A DNA stretch of 64,000 nt from Bradyrhizobium sp. CCBAU 53340 (GCF_015291645.1 NZ_CP030055.1:1984001-2048000), one strand, 5' to 3'. Counted from the stretch's first letter, positions 10,596 through 20,303 are shown. Translations and numbers: made by a program. Notes: a model not told the origin generated them from the sequence alone.

Positions 10596-11521
10596 TACGA
10601 GCGAGCCTCGCGCGAGAGGGCCGCCCCTAAGAAGCCGCCGGGGAAGAACAGGACGACGAGCAGGGCGACCGCCGAAACGATGAAGGTCGCAAGCTCGCCG
10701 GTCGGGCGCAGGAATTCGCCCGCGACGATCAGGAAGATCGCGCCCAGCGCCGCGCCGAGCACGGTGCGCCGACCGCCGAGCACGGCCGAGACGATCACGT
10801 TGACGCCGACAGCGACGTCGACGACGGTGCCGACCGAAGCGGTGCCGAAATAGAACACCAGCAGCGCGCCCGATAATCCAGAGAAGAACGCGCTGACGAT
10901 GAAGGCGGCGAGCTTGTGCTTGACGATGTTGAAGCCGAGCGCGCCGGCCTGCACCGGGTCCTGGCCGCTGGCTTGCAGCACGAGGCCGACAGGGGATTGC
11001 GACAGGCCGTACAGGATCGCCGCCGAGATCGTCATGAACGCGAGCGCGATCCAGTAATTGGCGCCGGCATTGATGGTGATGACGTCGGGGATGGTGAGGC
11101 CGATCTCGCCGCCGGTCAGGTCGGCGAACACCACGACGAAGTTTTGCAGCATCAACACCGCGACCAGCGTGGTCAGGCCGAAGTAGGGCCCGCGCACGCG
11201 CAGCGCGGGCAGCGCCAGCACGAGCCCGGCGATGACGGAAGCGAGCGCGCCCAGCACGATGCAGAGATAGACCGACCAGCCGAACTGCGCATTCAAAATG
11301 CCGGCGGTGTAGGCGCCGACGCCGATCAGGAAGGTCGGGCCGAAATTGACCTCGCCTGCGAAGCCGAACAAGAGGTCCCAGGCCATCGCGAACACGCCGA
11401 AATAGAACGCGACGGTGAGGAGGCCGAGCACATAGCCAGAGACATAGAGCGGCAGCGTCGCCGCGATGATGACGAGCGCCAGGGAGACGAAGAACAGGCG
11501 CGAGGTAAAGAAACCAGCCAT
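10595..11521 (-). CDS. Branched-chain amino acid ABC transporter permease (LivM type)
   Basis: A 308-residue membrane protein of the LivM family. It contains the conserved blocks GLLTVAFYFGVFAMAWDLLFGFAG (here split by hydrophobic segments) and LPALRVRGPYFGLTTL, both typical of this subunit. The ATG at 11521 is preferred over an upstream in-frame start at 11566, which would lie inside livH; it begins one base after the livH stop. It pairs with the LivH-type permease upstream and the fused ATPase downstream. Confidence 0.9.
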   Translation of the reverse strand: MAGFFTSRLFFVSLALVIIAATLPLYVSGYVLGLLTVAFYFGVFAMAWDLLFGFAGEVNFGPTFLIGVGAYTAGILNAQFGWSVYLCIVLGALASVIAGLVLALPALRVRGPYFGLTTLVAVLMLQNFVVVFADLTGGEIGLTIPDVITINAGANYWIALAFMTISAAILYGLSQSPVGLVLQASGQDPVQAGALGFNIVKHKLAAFIVSAFFSGLSGALLVFYFGTASVGTVVDVAVGVNVIVSAVLGGRRTVLGAALGAIFLIVAGEFLRPTGELATFIVSAVALLVVLFFPGGFLGAALSREARS

Positions 11522-11522
11522 C

Positions 11523-12398
11523 TCAGCGCCTCCCCAGAAGGCCCTGGGGCCGGATGTACATGACAAAGACGAGCAGCAGCAGCGCCGGAATGGTGCGGTA
11601 GGCCGGCGAGACCAGATAGGCCGTCAGCGTCTCCAAATAGCCGACGACGAAGGCCGCGATCAGTGAGCCGGAGACGCTGCCGAGGCCGCCGAGCACCACG
11701 ATCGAGAACGCGCTCGCGGTCAGCGGTCCCACGCTGTAGGAGCTGACGCCCAGGAACATGCCGAGCAGCACGCCGGCGATGCCGGCGAGGATGCCGTAGA
11801 TCGCCCACACCACGATATAGATGTTGGTGAGCTCGAGCCCGAGCAGCGTCACGCCGCGCGGGTTCATCGAAGCCGCCAGCACCGCCTTGCCGGTGCGGGT
11901 GCGGTTGACCAGCAGCCACAGCAGCGCGATGACGAGGCAGCACACGATCGCGGTGAAGATCTCGTTCGTCGGCGTGCGCACGCCGAGGATATCGACCACG
12001 CCCTCGACGATCGGCAGCACGGTCTTGGCGTTGTTGGTGAAGAAATAGGCGATCAGCTCCTGGATCATGATGCCCCAGAGCAGCGTTCCCGTCAGGACGA
12101 AGATCTCCTTCTCCTCATTCGGGATGCGCCGGGAATCCTGGATCGGCTTCACGACCGCGAAGTAAGTGAGGAAAGCCGTGAGGAGCGCGACGCCGACGCC
12201 AATCAGTGCGCCGGCATAGGTGCCGACACCCAGAATGCTGGCCGCGGCCCAGGCCGCCACCGCTGCCGCCACCATGATGGCGCCGTGGGAGAGGTTGAGC
12301 ACGCCGGAGACGCCGAAGATCAGTGTGAAGCCGGTGGCACCGAGAGCGTAGAGAGCGCTGATGGCAAAGCCATCGATCAGAATCTGGAAAGCTCGCAT
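11523..12398 (-). CDS. Branched-chain amino acid ABC transporter permease (LivH type)
   Basis: A 291-residue permease with the LivH hallmarks: GFAISALYALGATGFTLIFG at the N-terminus, VLNLSHGAIMVAAAVAAW, and LGGLGSVSGSLIAAFVVG toward the C-terminus. It is the second gene of the minus-strand importer operon. Together with the LivM-type protein it should form the heterodimeric membrane channel. About 110 bases separate it from the upstream receptor gene. Confidence 0.9.
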   Translation of the reverse strand: MRAFQILIDGFAISALYALGATGFTLIFGVSGVLNLSHGAIMVAAAVAAWAAASILGVGTYAGALIGVGVALLTAFLTYFAVVKPIQDSRRIPNEEKEIFVLTGTLLWGIMIQELIAYFFTNNAKTVLPIVEGVVDILGVRTPTNEIFTAIVCCLVIALLWLLVNRTRTGKAVLAASMNPRGVTLLGLELTNIYIVVWAIYGILAGIAGVLLGMFLGVSSYSVGPLTASAFSIVVLGGLGSVSGSLIAAFVVGYLETLTAYLVSPAYRTIPALLLLVFVMYIRPQGLLGRR

Positions 12399-12511
12399 TG
12401 ATGATTGGCAATCCGGTCTATGAGCTGGCAGTCAGGCTGCCGCTTTGAGGAAAGGTGCTGCTGATGTCGCAAGTGGAAGCTCCCGGGAGGTCGTCCCGGG
12501 AGCAATTCCGA

Positions 12512-13756
12512 TCAGTTGCTGAGCTTGATGAAGCTCGGGAACTTGATGTCGACCTTGGCGACGTCCTTGGGCCAGACCGCGCTCTGCTTGCCGTCCTGCC
12601 ATTGCAGCATCAGGCCGGTGATCAGGCCCTTGCCGTATTTGATCGAGTGCGTGAACGGATCGTCCTTGCCGTAGAACTGGACGCGGCCGATCGTGCCTTC
12701 CCAGTCGGTCTTCTCCAGCGCATCGACCAGCTTATCGGCGTCAGTCGAGCCGGCGCGCTTGACGGCGTCCGCGATGTAATAGACCTCGTCATAGGCGGTG
12801 TAGCCGGCATAGGAGGGGTAATTGCCGTACTTCTTCTTGAAGTTTTCCGCGAACGGCACCGACTTCGGCGTCACCGCGACGCCAGGACCGGAGACGCCCT
12901 GATACAGCACGCCTTCGGCCGCCTGGTTGGTGTCCTTGCCGAAGGTCTCGTTGGTCGCCTGCGAGGAGATGCCGAACATCGGGATCGGCACCTGCTGGTT
13001 CTTCCACTGCACCGTCGGCTGCACGCCGACATGGGAGATGCCGGTGATGATCACGTCGGGCTTGGCGCCCTCGATCTTGTTGAAGATCGGGGTGAAGTCG
13101 GTCGTATCCGGCGAGAAGCGGATGTGGTCGAGCACCTTCAGCCCGATCTTCGGCAGGCACTCCTCGTAGCCGACATCGAGCGGCTTGGTCCAGGCGGCGT
13201 CCTCGCTCATGATGACTGCCGTCTTCATGTGCATCTTGTCGACGAGCAAGTCCTTGGCGCCGTCGCAGACCGAGAGCGCCAATGCCGCCGAGGTCAGATA
13301 GCCGTGGAAGGTGTACTTGTTCTTCTCGTATTCGGCGTGAACGCTCTTGCTGATCTCGTTGGAGGCCGCTCCCGGCGTCACGAACGGCGTCTTCAGACGC
13401 GAGGCCCAGGGCTCCAGTGCCAGCACGACTTCGCTGATGTAGCTGGCGATGACGATATTGACCTTGTCCTCATTCACCGCCCGCTGGAAGGCGCGCACTG
13501 AGTCTGCCGAGGAGGAGTGGTTGTCGTAGCCGATGATTTCGATCTTGCGGCCATCGACGCCGCCGCTGGCGTTGATCTCGTCGGCGGCCAGCTGCGCCGC
13601 CTGAGGGATCGATGCGCCGGCGATTGCCTGCGCTTCCGCGATCACGCCGATCCGAAGCGGATCGGCCGCAAAGGCCGTACCTGAGGCTGCCAGCAATGCG
13701 GCCCCCGCGGCCGCACCAAACGCACTTCGCAATGCACCAGAGAGTGCTTTATTCAT
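12512..13756 (-). CDS. Branched-chain amino acid-type ABC substrate-binding protein (operon-proximal copy)
   Basis: A 414-residue periplasmic receptor, first gene of the importer operon. The signal peptide runs to about residue 31 (ASGTAFAA) and the mature protein begins DPLRIGVIAEAQAIAG. Blocks such as EVVLALEPWASRLKTPFVTP and LVDKMHMKTAVIMSEDAAW align with the distal receptor at 7839-9077, indicating an internal duplication of the receptor gene. The start has a good AGGGAGAG site. The ligand cannot be determined from sequence. Confidence 0.92.
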   Translation of the reverse strand: MNKALSGALRSAFGAAAGAALLAASGTAFAADPLRIGVIAEAQAIAGASIPQAAQLAADEINASGGVDGRKIEIIGYDNHSSSADSVRAFQRAVNEDKVNIVIASYISEVVLALEPWASRLKTPFVTPGAASNEISKSVHAEYEKNKYTFHGYLTSAALALSVCDGAKDLLVDKMHMKTAVIMSEDAAWTKPLDVGYEECLPKIGLKVLDHIRFSPDTTDFTPIFNKIEGAKPDVIITGISHVGVQPTVQWKNQQVPIPMFGISSQATNETFGKDTNQAAEGVLYQGVSGPGVAVTPKSVPFAENFKKKYGNYPSYAGYTAYDEVYYIADAVKRAGSTDADKLVDALEKTDWEGTIGRVQFYGKDDPFTHSIKYGKGLITGLMLQWQDGKQSAVWPKDVAKVDIKFPSFIKLSN

Positions 13757-13972
13757 TTTGTTCTCTCCCTTTGAACCAAGCTTCTTTGAGCTATTGGGCG
13801 GCGACTATAACGGCGAGGGAATCCTCGGCAAGTAAAACTGTATTCAGGATTGTACGATGGGGACTAAAGTCTAGCGCTTGCGCAAAGATCGGGCAGGCGC
13901 AGCGTTATTCCGCGCGCAGGCATGCAGATTTCGACGAGGGGCATGCGATCGCATGGCCAGCGTACGAGCTTG

Positions 13973-15076
13973 TTATGGCAATCGTCGCCGCGGCAGATCG
14001 AGTGGCTTGAGGCGGGCAGGATCGAACGGCGTGAGGTCGACGCTGCGTGTTGCGCCTTCGACGATCAACTCCGCCAGCGCTTCTCCGGTCGCAGGGGCAT
14101 TGAGGATACCCCAGGGGCCATGTCCGGTCGCAACATAGAGCCCGTCATCCTGCGGCACGCGGCCGATCAACGGCAAGCCGTCCTTGGTCACCGGTCGAAA
14201 GCAGGCCTGTGTCGCGATGATCTTGTCCGGCCGGAACAGCGGCGACAGCCGCTCCGACATTCGGTGCAACCAGTCCAAACTGTTGGGCTCCGGTGTCACA
14301 TCGGCCGGATCGGTGGGGAAAGCCGTGGTGTCGGGGAACGCGGTTACGTAGGTGCTGCCGTCCGGGCGAGGGAACACCTCGATGGTGGTGGCGTAGCCGT
14401 AGATCTCCGCATCCAGAAACAGCGCGTCTGCTGAAATATGCGGGCCCGTGTCGAATAAAATGCTCGGGCTGCCTTGAGCATAGAGAGCGGGCAGACTCAT
14501 CCAGCTCGCAGCGAGAAGCGACCATGGTCCCATTGCGATCACGACAGCATCCGCTTCGATGACATCGTCTTCCACCCCGACGCCCTTGACGATGTTGCGA
14601 CCTGCGTCGCGCGCGATGCCCGTGAAGCGGCCGAGGCGAAGCTCGGCGCCTTGCGCGAGCGCCGCGTTCATCATCGCCGACGTGAACTTTTTGGGATGAA
14701 CGATCGCTGTCGTCTCGGTCGTGCCGATGCGCTGGGCGATGACGACGCCGTCGTTGAGCCAGTCGAGTGTGGACGGTGCATTCCGGCGCGGATCGTCGTC
14801 GGGCGCGACATAGCCGCTATAGGCACTCATCGGGCGGTGGCCCCAATCGCCCGCGATCTTTCCTGGGAGCTGCGCGTGAAGTGCAAAGCTGCGCCGCGCC
14901 AGCGCGTCGAGCGGCGTGCCCGCACACCAGTCGCGTGCCAGGAAGCCGCCGGCCTTGCCGGAAGCCGCGGCTGCTACCTCGGTTCGTTCGACGACGATGA
15001 CGTCGACGCCCAGGCGGCGGAGGAAGTAAGCGGCGCAGGCCCCGATCACGCCGCCGCCACAGATCACAACGCGCAT
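13973..15076 (-). CDS. FAD-dependent oxidoreductase of the DAO family
   Basis: A 367-residue flavoprotein. The N-terminus is a dinucleotide-binding Rossmann motif, VICGGGVIGACAAYFLRRLG, followed by the acidic end of strand 2 (VIVVE). The C-terminus carries LPLIGRVPQDDGLYVATGHGPWGI, the FAD-contact block of D-amino-acid oxidase/sarcosine oxidase-like enzymes. These enzymes oxidise amino groups of amino acids or N-methyl amines with release of H2O2 or transfer to quinone. Its position upstream of an amino-acid-type importer fits an amino acid or amine substrate, but spacing (about 215 bases) suggests a separate transcript. Confidence 0.85.
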   Translation of the reverse strand: MRVVICGGGVIGACAAYFLRRLGVDVIVVERTEVAAAASGKAGGFLARDWCAGTPLDALARRSFALHAQLPGKIAGDWGHRPMSAYSGYVAPDDDPRRNAPSTLDWLNDGVVIAQRIGTTETTAIVHPKKFTSAMMNAALAQGAELRLGRFTGIARDAGRNIVKGVGVEDDVIEADAVVIAMGPWSLLAASWMSLPALYAQGSPSILFDTGPHISADALFLDAEIYGYATTIEVFPRPDGSTYVTAFPDTTAFPTDPADVTPEPNSLDWLHRMSERLSPLFRPDKIIATQACFRPVTKDGLPLIGRVPQDDGLYVATGHGPWGILNAPATGEALAELIVEGATRSVDLTPFDPARLKPLDLPRRRLP

Positions 15077-15281
15077 GGCTTGTTTCCCGACGTAAGCCTA
15101 CAACCTAACCCGAATAGCCGCGTTTCAGTGCATGACGCTGCCGATGGCTGCTCGGCGCTAGATGGGCGAAGCGCGTCAGCAGCTCTCGACTATTATCACC
15201 CGCGGCGTTCAGAAGTCACGTGCGGCCTGCTGAGCGAAGGTGCGTACGCATGAAGTCGCCGACGTAGGCGCTGCAATGCCA

Positions 15282-15797
15282 TCAACCTCTATCGATCACC
15301 CAGCGATTGACGGCTTGGTGAAAGTTGAGAGGACCGGGCACGGTCATGTACGTCTTGACGTATTTGAAGCCCGCCTTCTGCAGTGTGCGGTTCGGCGCCG
15401 CATTGAACGCGTTGGGCTCGCAGAAGAGCTGCTTCAGATGGAGAGCCTGGAAATAGAGCTCGACGGTCTGCCTGACACACTCTGCGCCGATGCCTTGCTT
15501 GCGTTCCGAGGCATGGACGATGTGAAGATGCATGTTCGCCTGCTGACCAATGCGGATCTTGTCAGCGGTCGAGAACCCCAGGAACCGATCATCGTAAAGC
15601 CAACTCACCAGGAGGCTGCTCCTTTGTTCGACCGGCTGGTCGAACATCTGCTCGTAGAGTCGCTGCCATTGCGTTGCCTGCGGCAGCCGCGTCGGATCGA
15701 CGCCGAGTATTTCCAGATGCTCCGGCGTCGCTGTGTGGAAATACGCGATGATCTGCGAAGTTTCCGGCAAGGTCATTGGACGGACGGTGATGGTCAT
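15282..15797 (-). CDS. GNAT-family N-acetyltransferase
   Basis: A 171-residue acyl-CoA-dependent acetyltransferase of the RimJ/RimL-like group. It opens ITVRPMTLPE, a common GNAT first strand, and has the acetyl-CoA loop region ASERKQGIGAECVRQTVE (matching R/Q-x-x-G-x-G/A) and the late block NRTLQKAGFKYV found in RimJ/RimL-type enzymes. Its ATG overlaps the kdsB stop by four bases, so the two genes are translationally coupled. The acceptor could be an amino sugar or a small molecule; sequence alone does not tell. Confidence 0.8.
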   Translation of the reverse strand: MTITVRPMTLPETSQIIAYFHTATPEHLEILGVDPTRLPQATQWQRLYEQMFDQPVEQRSSLLVSWLYDDRFLGFSTADKIRIGQQANMHLHIVHASERKQGIGAECVRQTVELYFQALHLKQLFCEPNAFNAAPNRTLQKAGFKYVKTYMTVPGPLNFHQAVNRWVIDRG

Positions 15798-16546
15798 TTG
15801 GATGTCCTCGCCCTGGCTGCCAGGAGTTCACGGGCGCGCTCGAGATCGGCCAGTGTGTCCACACCTAACGGCTCGGTCCGGATCACCTTGGCATCCATTC
15901 GCATGCCATGCTCGATCGCTCGGAGCTGCTCGAGGCTTTCGCGCTGCTCGAGGACGCCGCGCGGCAGGCCGACATATCTTGCCAGCGCCTCGCGGCGATA
16001 AGTGTACATGCCGACGTGATGATAGTGCTTGCCGGCGCCTGACGGGATCACGGCCCGGCTGAAATAGACCGCGCGACCGATGGTCTCTCCCGGCTGGATC
16101 GCGAGGGCGATCTTCACGACGCTCGGTGCCTGAAGCTCGATCGGATCCTCGATCTCGGTGGCGAGCGTGGCGATCGCGCAATCGGCATGGCGGGACAACG
16201 GCTCCATGGTCGCCCGCACCGTCGCCGGGTCAATGGTCGGCAGGTCACCCTGAAGCACCACGACGACATCGAAAACCGCGTCCGCGTCGATCAACTGCAA
16301 CGCCGCGTGCGCGCGATCCGAACCGGTCGGAAGAGCCGGATCCGTCAAGGCTGCCCGGCCGCCCAGGCCGTGGATGACATCCGCGATGGCTTGATCTCCG
16401 CAGGCAACGATCACGGGGCCGATATCGGCCTCGAGGCCCCGTCGCCAGACGTGGCCGATCATCGGTTCACCGTTGATATCGGTCAGCGCCTTGCCTGGGA
16501 GCCTGGTTGAACCTAGCCGGGTCGGTATGATCACAATCGGACGCAT
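15794..16546 (-). CDS. kdsB: 3-deoxy-manno-octulosonate cytidylyltransferase (CMP-Kdo synthetase)
   Basis: About 250 residues, the usual length for KdsB, which activates Kdo with CTP for lipopolysaccharide or capsule synthesis in the cytoplasm. The CTP-binding N-terminus reads IIPTRLGSTRLPGKAL, and the central blocks VLQGDLPTIDP and KHYHHVGMYTYRREAL match the family (QGDxP; G-Y-Y). A GTG at 16558 is a possible alternative start giving four more residues. It is followed by a coupled GNAT gene. An acetyltransferase beside kdsB hints at surface sugar modification, which is inference. Confidence 0.88.
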   Translation of the reverse strand: MRPIVIIPTRLGSTRLPGKALTDINGEPMIGHVWRRGLEADIGPVIVACGDQAIADVIHGLGGRAALTDPALPTGSDRAHAALQLIDADAVFDVVVVLQGDLPTIDPATVRATMEPLSRHADCAIATLATEIEDPIELQAPSVVKIALAIQPGETIGRAVYFSRAVIPSGAGKHYHHVGMYTYRREALARYVGLPRGVLEQRESLEQLRAIEHGMRMDAKVIRTEPLGVDTLADLERARELLAARARTSK

Positions 16547-16912
16547 CGAAACCTTCACCTTCCAGCGCCACCGAAGTCGCGCGAACTATTTAACGGGAGA
16601 GTGCGGCAGGCGTCGCCTCCGCAGATCGTGTTCGGGTCATTTGAGGATATCATAGGCAGACGGCGAATGGACCAGCGGCGCCAACGGGACGCTTTGGCGT
16701 CTCATCGCAAATCCGGCTGACTCGCGGCCTGGACCAAGCGTTTCAAAATATTTCACGCGGACGTCACAACCGCTGGATACGTTCACTGCGGCAATTTGAA
16801 GCCACGGGCGGGGCTTCTTCTCATTTCGTAACGGACTTGGCGCAGGGCAACTCAACGTAGGTGCCCGCGGTGAACCGTCCTTTGTCTAACGCTGCACTGG
16901 GGAGTGATCACG
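16547..16912. other. Intergenic region between divergent kdsB and phosphoesterase-like gene
   Basis: About 360 bases without a supportable gene. A minus-strand open frame at 16637-16855 has no recognisable features. Both divergent promoters should be here; I see no clear operator. Confidence 0.4.
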
Positions 16913-18073
16913 ATGAGACTCGAAGGGAAGTTGGATGCCATCCGCGGCAAGCTGCGCTGGACGGGCTTGCTCGTGCTTGCAGCTTGCTTCGCAATTTGCT
17001 CGATCGTCAGCGCGCAGGCCGATGATGACGATCGCGACAGGGGAGGGGAGAGTCGGGCTTACGCCATCGGGCTCTGGGGCGATTTGCCGTATTCCGACCT
17101 GCAGGCGCAGGTCGGTGTGCCCAACTTGATTGCCGATATGAACTCGCAGAAGCTGGCCTTTGTGGTCCATGATGGCGACTTGAAGGCTGGCAACGGTACG
17201 GCCGGATCGGTGACGCCGACCACGTGCAGCGACGCTTTGTATCAGCAGGGGCTCGGCTATTTCAACGCGCTGAATTCGGCCGCGATGTTCACGACCGGCG
17301 ACAATGACTGGACCGACTGCGATCGCGCATCGAACGGTTCGTTCTCCTCGCGCGAAAGGCTCGACTACGAGCGGAAGACATTCTTCAGCACCGATTTCTC
17401 ACTTGGCCAGCGGCCCATCAAGCAGCAGGTGCAGCACGACAAGCTCTGCCTCGACCACAACAATCAGTTGACCGGTTGCGTCGAAAACCGTCGCTGGATC
17501 ATGAAGGGCGTCGTTTATGCGACGCTCAACATTCAGGGATCGTGCAACAATCGTTGCGATACGCTACCCGACGACGCCGAATGGGCTGCGCGCAACAACG
17601 CGAACATTCTCTGGATGCAGCAGACCTTCGATGTTGCGAGAACATACCGTGCCGCGGCTGTCATGTTCATCTCGCAGGCCGATCCGGGTTGGGACCAGTC
17701 GGACGGAACGCGCGCTCCGTTGCGTGACCCGAAGACGCTCGCGGAAACCGATGCCAATCCCGACGGTTTCCAGGCCTTTCTCGTCGCGCTGCGCGATGAA
17801 GTTGTCGCCTTCGGCAGGCCCGTCGCTTACGTTCATGGTGACTCCCACTACTTCCGGATCGACCGGCCATTCCTCGATGCCAAGGGGCGGCGGCTCGAAA
17901 ACTTCGTCCGCGTTGAGACGTTCGGTGACAATCAGACGAACGGCAACAACGACGTGCACTGGCTGAAGGTGTTCGTGGACGACCGCAACCGCGAAGTGTT
18001 CGCATTCCAGCCGCAGATCGTGCCCACCAATCGGACCGCCGTGCCCGCGCCTCCGAAGCGTGGCGACGATTGA
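16913..18073 (+). CDS. Exported metallophosphoesterase-like protein
   Basis: A 386-residue protein with an N-terminal hydrophobic segment (about residues 14-36) ending SAQA, then an Asp-rich stretch. Motifs resemble the calcineurin-like phosphoesterase fold: LWGDLPYSD near the start, VHDGDLKAG, FTTGDNDWTDC and late HGDSHYFRID, corresponding to the D-x-H/GD/GDN-E/GH-x-H metal sites, though the first and last are degenerate. The start is ATG 16913, eight bases after GGGGAG. It is probably periplasmic. Cysteine-rich segments (CLDHNNQLTGCVENRR and CNNRCDTLPDD) may form disulfides. The substrate is unknown. Confidence 0.65.
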   Translation: MRLEGKLDAIRGKLRWTGLLVLAACFAICSIVSAQADDDDRDRGGESRAYAIGLWGDLPYSDLQAQVGVPNLIADMNSQKLAFVVHDGDLKAGNGTAGSVTPTTCSDALYQQGLGYFNALNSAAMFTTGDNDWTDCDRASNGSFSSRERLDYERKTFFSTDFSLGQRPIKQQVQHDKLCLDHNNQLTGCVENRRWIMKGVVYATLNIQGSCNNRCDTLPDDAEWAARNNANILWMQQTFDVARTYRAAAVMFISQADPGWDQSDGTRAPLRDPKTLAETDANPDGFQAFLVALRDEVVAFGRPVAYVHGDSHYFRIDRPFLDAKGRRLENFVRVETFGDNQTNGNNDVHWLKVFVDDRNREVFAFQPQIVPTNRTAVPAPPKRGDD

Positions 18074-18190
18074 CAAGCGGTGCCGAGCCCCGCTTCGGCT
18101 TCAGTCGAAGCCGGGTTGGGATCGACCCAATCTTCGGGGAAATCTGGCGCCGGCGGATTGCGCCGGCACCATCTTGCGATGCCGTCCGGC

Positions 18191-19393
18191 TCAGCCGGGC
18201 CCTGCGCCTTGCGTCGCCGTGTACACTGCGTAGAGCGACTGGCTCGCGGCCATGAACAGGCGGTTGCGCTTCGGTCCGCCGAAGGTGATGTTGCCGCAGA
18301 CTTCGGGCAGGCGAATGCGGCCGAGCAGCTTGCCGTCCGGCGACCATACCGTGACGCCGTTGTAGCCGACAGCCCGACCGGCATTGCTGGAGGCCCAGAC
18401 ATTGCCGTTGACGTCGCAGCGCACGCCGTCGGGTCCGCACTTCACTCCGTCGATCATGAAGTCGCTGAACCTCTTCTGATTCGACAGCTTGTTATCGCTG
18501 CCGACATCGAACACGAAGACCTCGCCCTTGCCGCCGGGGCCGGTGTCGCCGGGGCCCTTACCGGTCGAGACGACGTAGAGCTTCTTGTAATCGGGCGAGA
18601 AGCACAGACCGTTCGGATCGGGCACCTGGTCCTCGGTGACGACGAGATCGACGCGGCCTGAAGGGTCGATGCGATAGCAATTGGTCGGCAGTTCGCGCTT
18701 TTTCGGCATGAAGTCGGCCGGTTGCCCGATCCTGGGATTGAGCTTGCCGCCTGAATCGGGCTCGCCCTCGTAGAGCTGGCCGCCATAGGGCGGATCGGTG
18801 AACCAGTAGCTGCCGTCGGGATGCGCGACGACGTCGTTCGGCGAGTTCAGCTTCTTGCCATTGTAGTTGTCGCAGAGGATCGTGGCGGTGCCGTCGTTCT
18901 CGTAGCGCGTCACCCGCCGCGTCAGATGCTCGCAGGAGAGCTGGCGGCCCTGGAAGTCGAACGAGTTGCCGTTGCTGTAATTCGATGGCGTGCGGAACAC
19001 GCTGACATGGCCGTCGTCCTCGCTCCAGCGCATCTGCCGGTTGTTGGGAATATCGCTCCAGAGCAGATAACGGCCTTGCGCGCTCCACGCCGGACCTTCC
19101 GCCCACAACACGCCGGTGTAGAGCCGCTTGATCGCGGTGTTGGGCTGCGCGAGGTCGTTGAAGGATGGATCGACCGCGATTATGTCCGGGTCCCAGAAAT
19201 AGGTGGTTGGCGCGCCGCGCGGGCTGAAGTCGCGTGGCGGTGTGGTGATGGTTGTCGGCGGGGCGGCAGGACCGGCCTGGGCGAGCGCCGTGCCGGTTCC
19301 GGCCAGCGTGGCCGCGGCCCCGAGCGCAAGCCCCTGCACCAGCGTCCGTCGTGAAAGCGCAAGCTCCTGCTCACGCTGCTGTTGGCGTGTCAT
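18191..19393 (-). CDS. Tat-exported SMP-30/gluconolactonase family protein
   Basis: A 400-residue six-bladed propeller lactonase-like protein. The N-terminus contains a twin-arginine motif SRRTLVQGLALGAA and a cleavage-like GTALAQ site, so it should be exported folded. Family motifs are EGPAWSAQGRYLLWSDIPNN, NSPNDVVAHPDGSYWFTDP and LCFSPDYKKLYVVSTG. Compared with the cytoplasmic paralogue (6738-7637) it has about 60 extra N-terminal residues and an insertion after PPYG, around PRIGQPADFMPKKREL. It is likely a periplasmic sugar-lactone hydrolase; the substrate is unknown. Confidence 0.88.
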   Translation of the reverse strand: MTRQQQREQELALSRRTLVQGLALGAAATLAGTGTALAQAGPAAPPTTITTPPRDFSPRGAPTTYFWDPDIIAVDPSFNDLAQPNTAIKRLYTGVLWAEGPAWSAQGRYLLWSDIPNNRQMRWSEDDGHVSVFRTPSNYSNGNSFDFQGRQLSCEHLTRRVTRYENDGTATILCDNYNGKKLNSPNDVVAHPDGSYWFTDPPYGGQLYEGEPDSGGKLNPRIGQPADFMPKKRELPTNCYRIDPSGRVDLVVTEDQVPDPNGLCFSPDYKKLYVVSTGKGPGDTGPGGKGEVFVFDVGSDNKLSNQKRFSDFMIDGVKCGPDGVRCDVNGNVWASSNAGRAVGYNGVTVWSPDGKLLGRIRLPEVCGNITFGGPKRNRLFMAASQSLYAVYTATQGAGPG

Positions 19394-19672
19394 TGGCGTC
19401 CTCCCATTTCATATTCGGCTGGCCGGTTGATCCGGCCGAGCGCGTGCAAGGTTAGTCCGGGCCGCGCCTGCTTGCGAGAGGCAGCTACGCGCTCTCCGCG
19501 AGATAAGTTGACGCGCGAGGGCTGAAAGGCGGCCGCATTGCGGCTGCTTGTTGGCAACGCGACAATTCTTCTGCCCTTGGAGTCAACCGACGCTGGCTTT
19601 GGGCATGTCAAGCCTTGATCTCGCCTCAGATGCTTCGCAAAAATCGTCCGGGGCGAAAAGCCGGAGTTGGTA

Positions 19673-19939
19673 GTGGGTGTCGTCGTACTGATCATCTTGC
19701 TCGCGATTGCGTTTGCGGCTGGCTATTTCCTGCGCGATCTGATGTCCCGCAAACGCCGTGCGGACGCCCGCCGCTGGCGGGGTTACGTGCAGCCGGACTG
19801 GCTCAACGCGCAGCCGCCTGCCAACACCAACGAAATCACCGCCACCAACAAGATGGCGCCTCCGGCTCCGGCCACCGGCGAGCTCGGCCAGATGCTGGAT
19901 CGCTGGGAGAACAGGGCCCGTATGCGCCGGGCCGGATAG
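19673..19939 (+). CDS. Small single-pass membrane protein
   Basis: An 88-residue protein with one N-terminal hydrophobic helix (VVLIILLAIAFAAGYFLRDL) followed by a basic patch and a hydrophilic Pro/Ala-rich tail ending ELGQMLDRWENRARMRRAG. I chose the GTG at 19673, six bases after CCGGAG; a TTG at 19667 is the alternative. No family is recognised. Codon use agrees with a real gene, but no neighbour suggests a function. Confidence 0.55.
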   Translation: MGVVVLIILLAIAFAAGYFLRDLMSRKRRADARRWRGYVQPDWLNAQPPANTNEITATNKMAPPAPATGELGQMLDRWENRARMRRAG

Positions 19940-20303
19940 GCTAGAGGCCACAAGCTCAACCGTCGCCTTGCGGACAGCACGGCACCTCGCGGTGCCTGAC
20001 GGCAAAACACGCCATCGCTGGGCCAATAAGAGTGGCGCAAAATATTCCGATTTACCGAACTTCGGATTTGTCGTAGGCGTCGCCCCGTCCTATGCCGTCC
20101 GTTGGGGTCCCCGCTCTGCGCTGGCGTGGCACGCTGCAGCGCGTCCGGGACACGGACAGGGGGACAATCAGGTCAGGCCCTCTGACCATCTTTTGGCGTT
20201 GCAGTTGCTGCCATTTCTCGTCTAGAAACGATGCATCGAGCCTCGCCGGCAACCAACCGTCAACGGTTTTGACCGAGGATTTGGGGCTCAAAAGGGTCTG
20301 GCA
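19940..20303. other. Region upstream of the leuA leader
   Basis: No supportable gene was found. The stretch should contain the promoter for the leuA transcript. A lysine-rich minus-strand open frame (20052-20453) overlaps it but is judged a shadow of the plus-strand leader. Confidence 0.4.
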
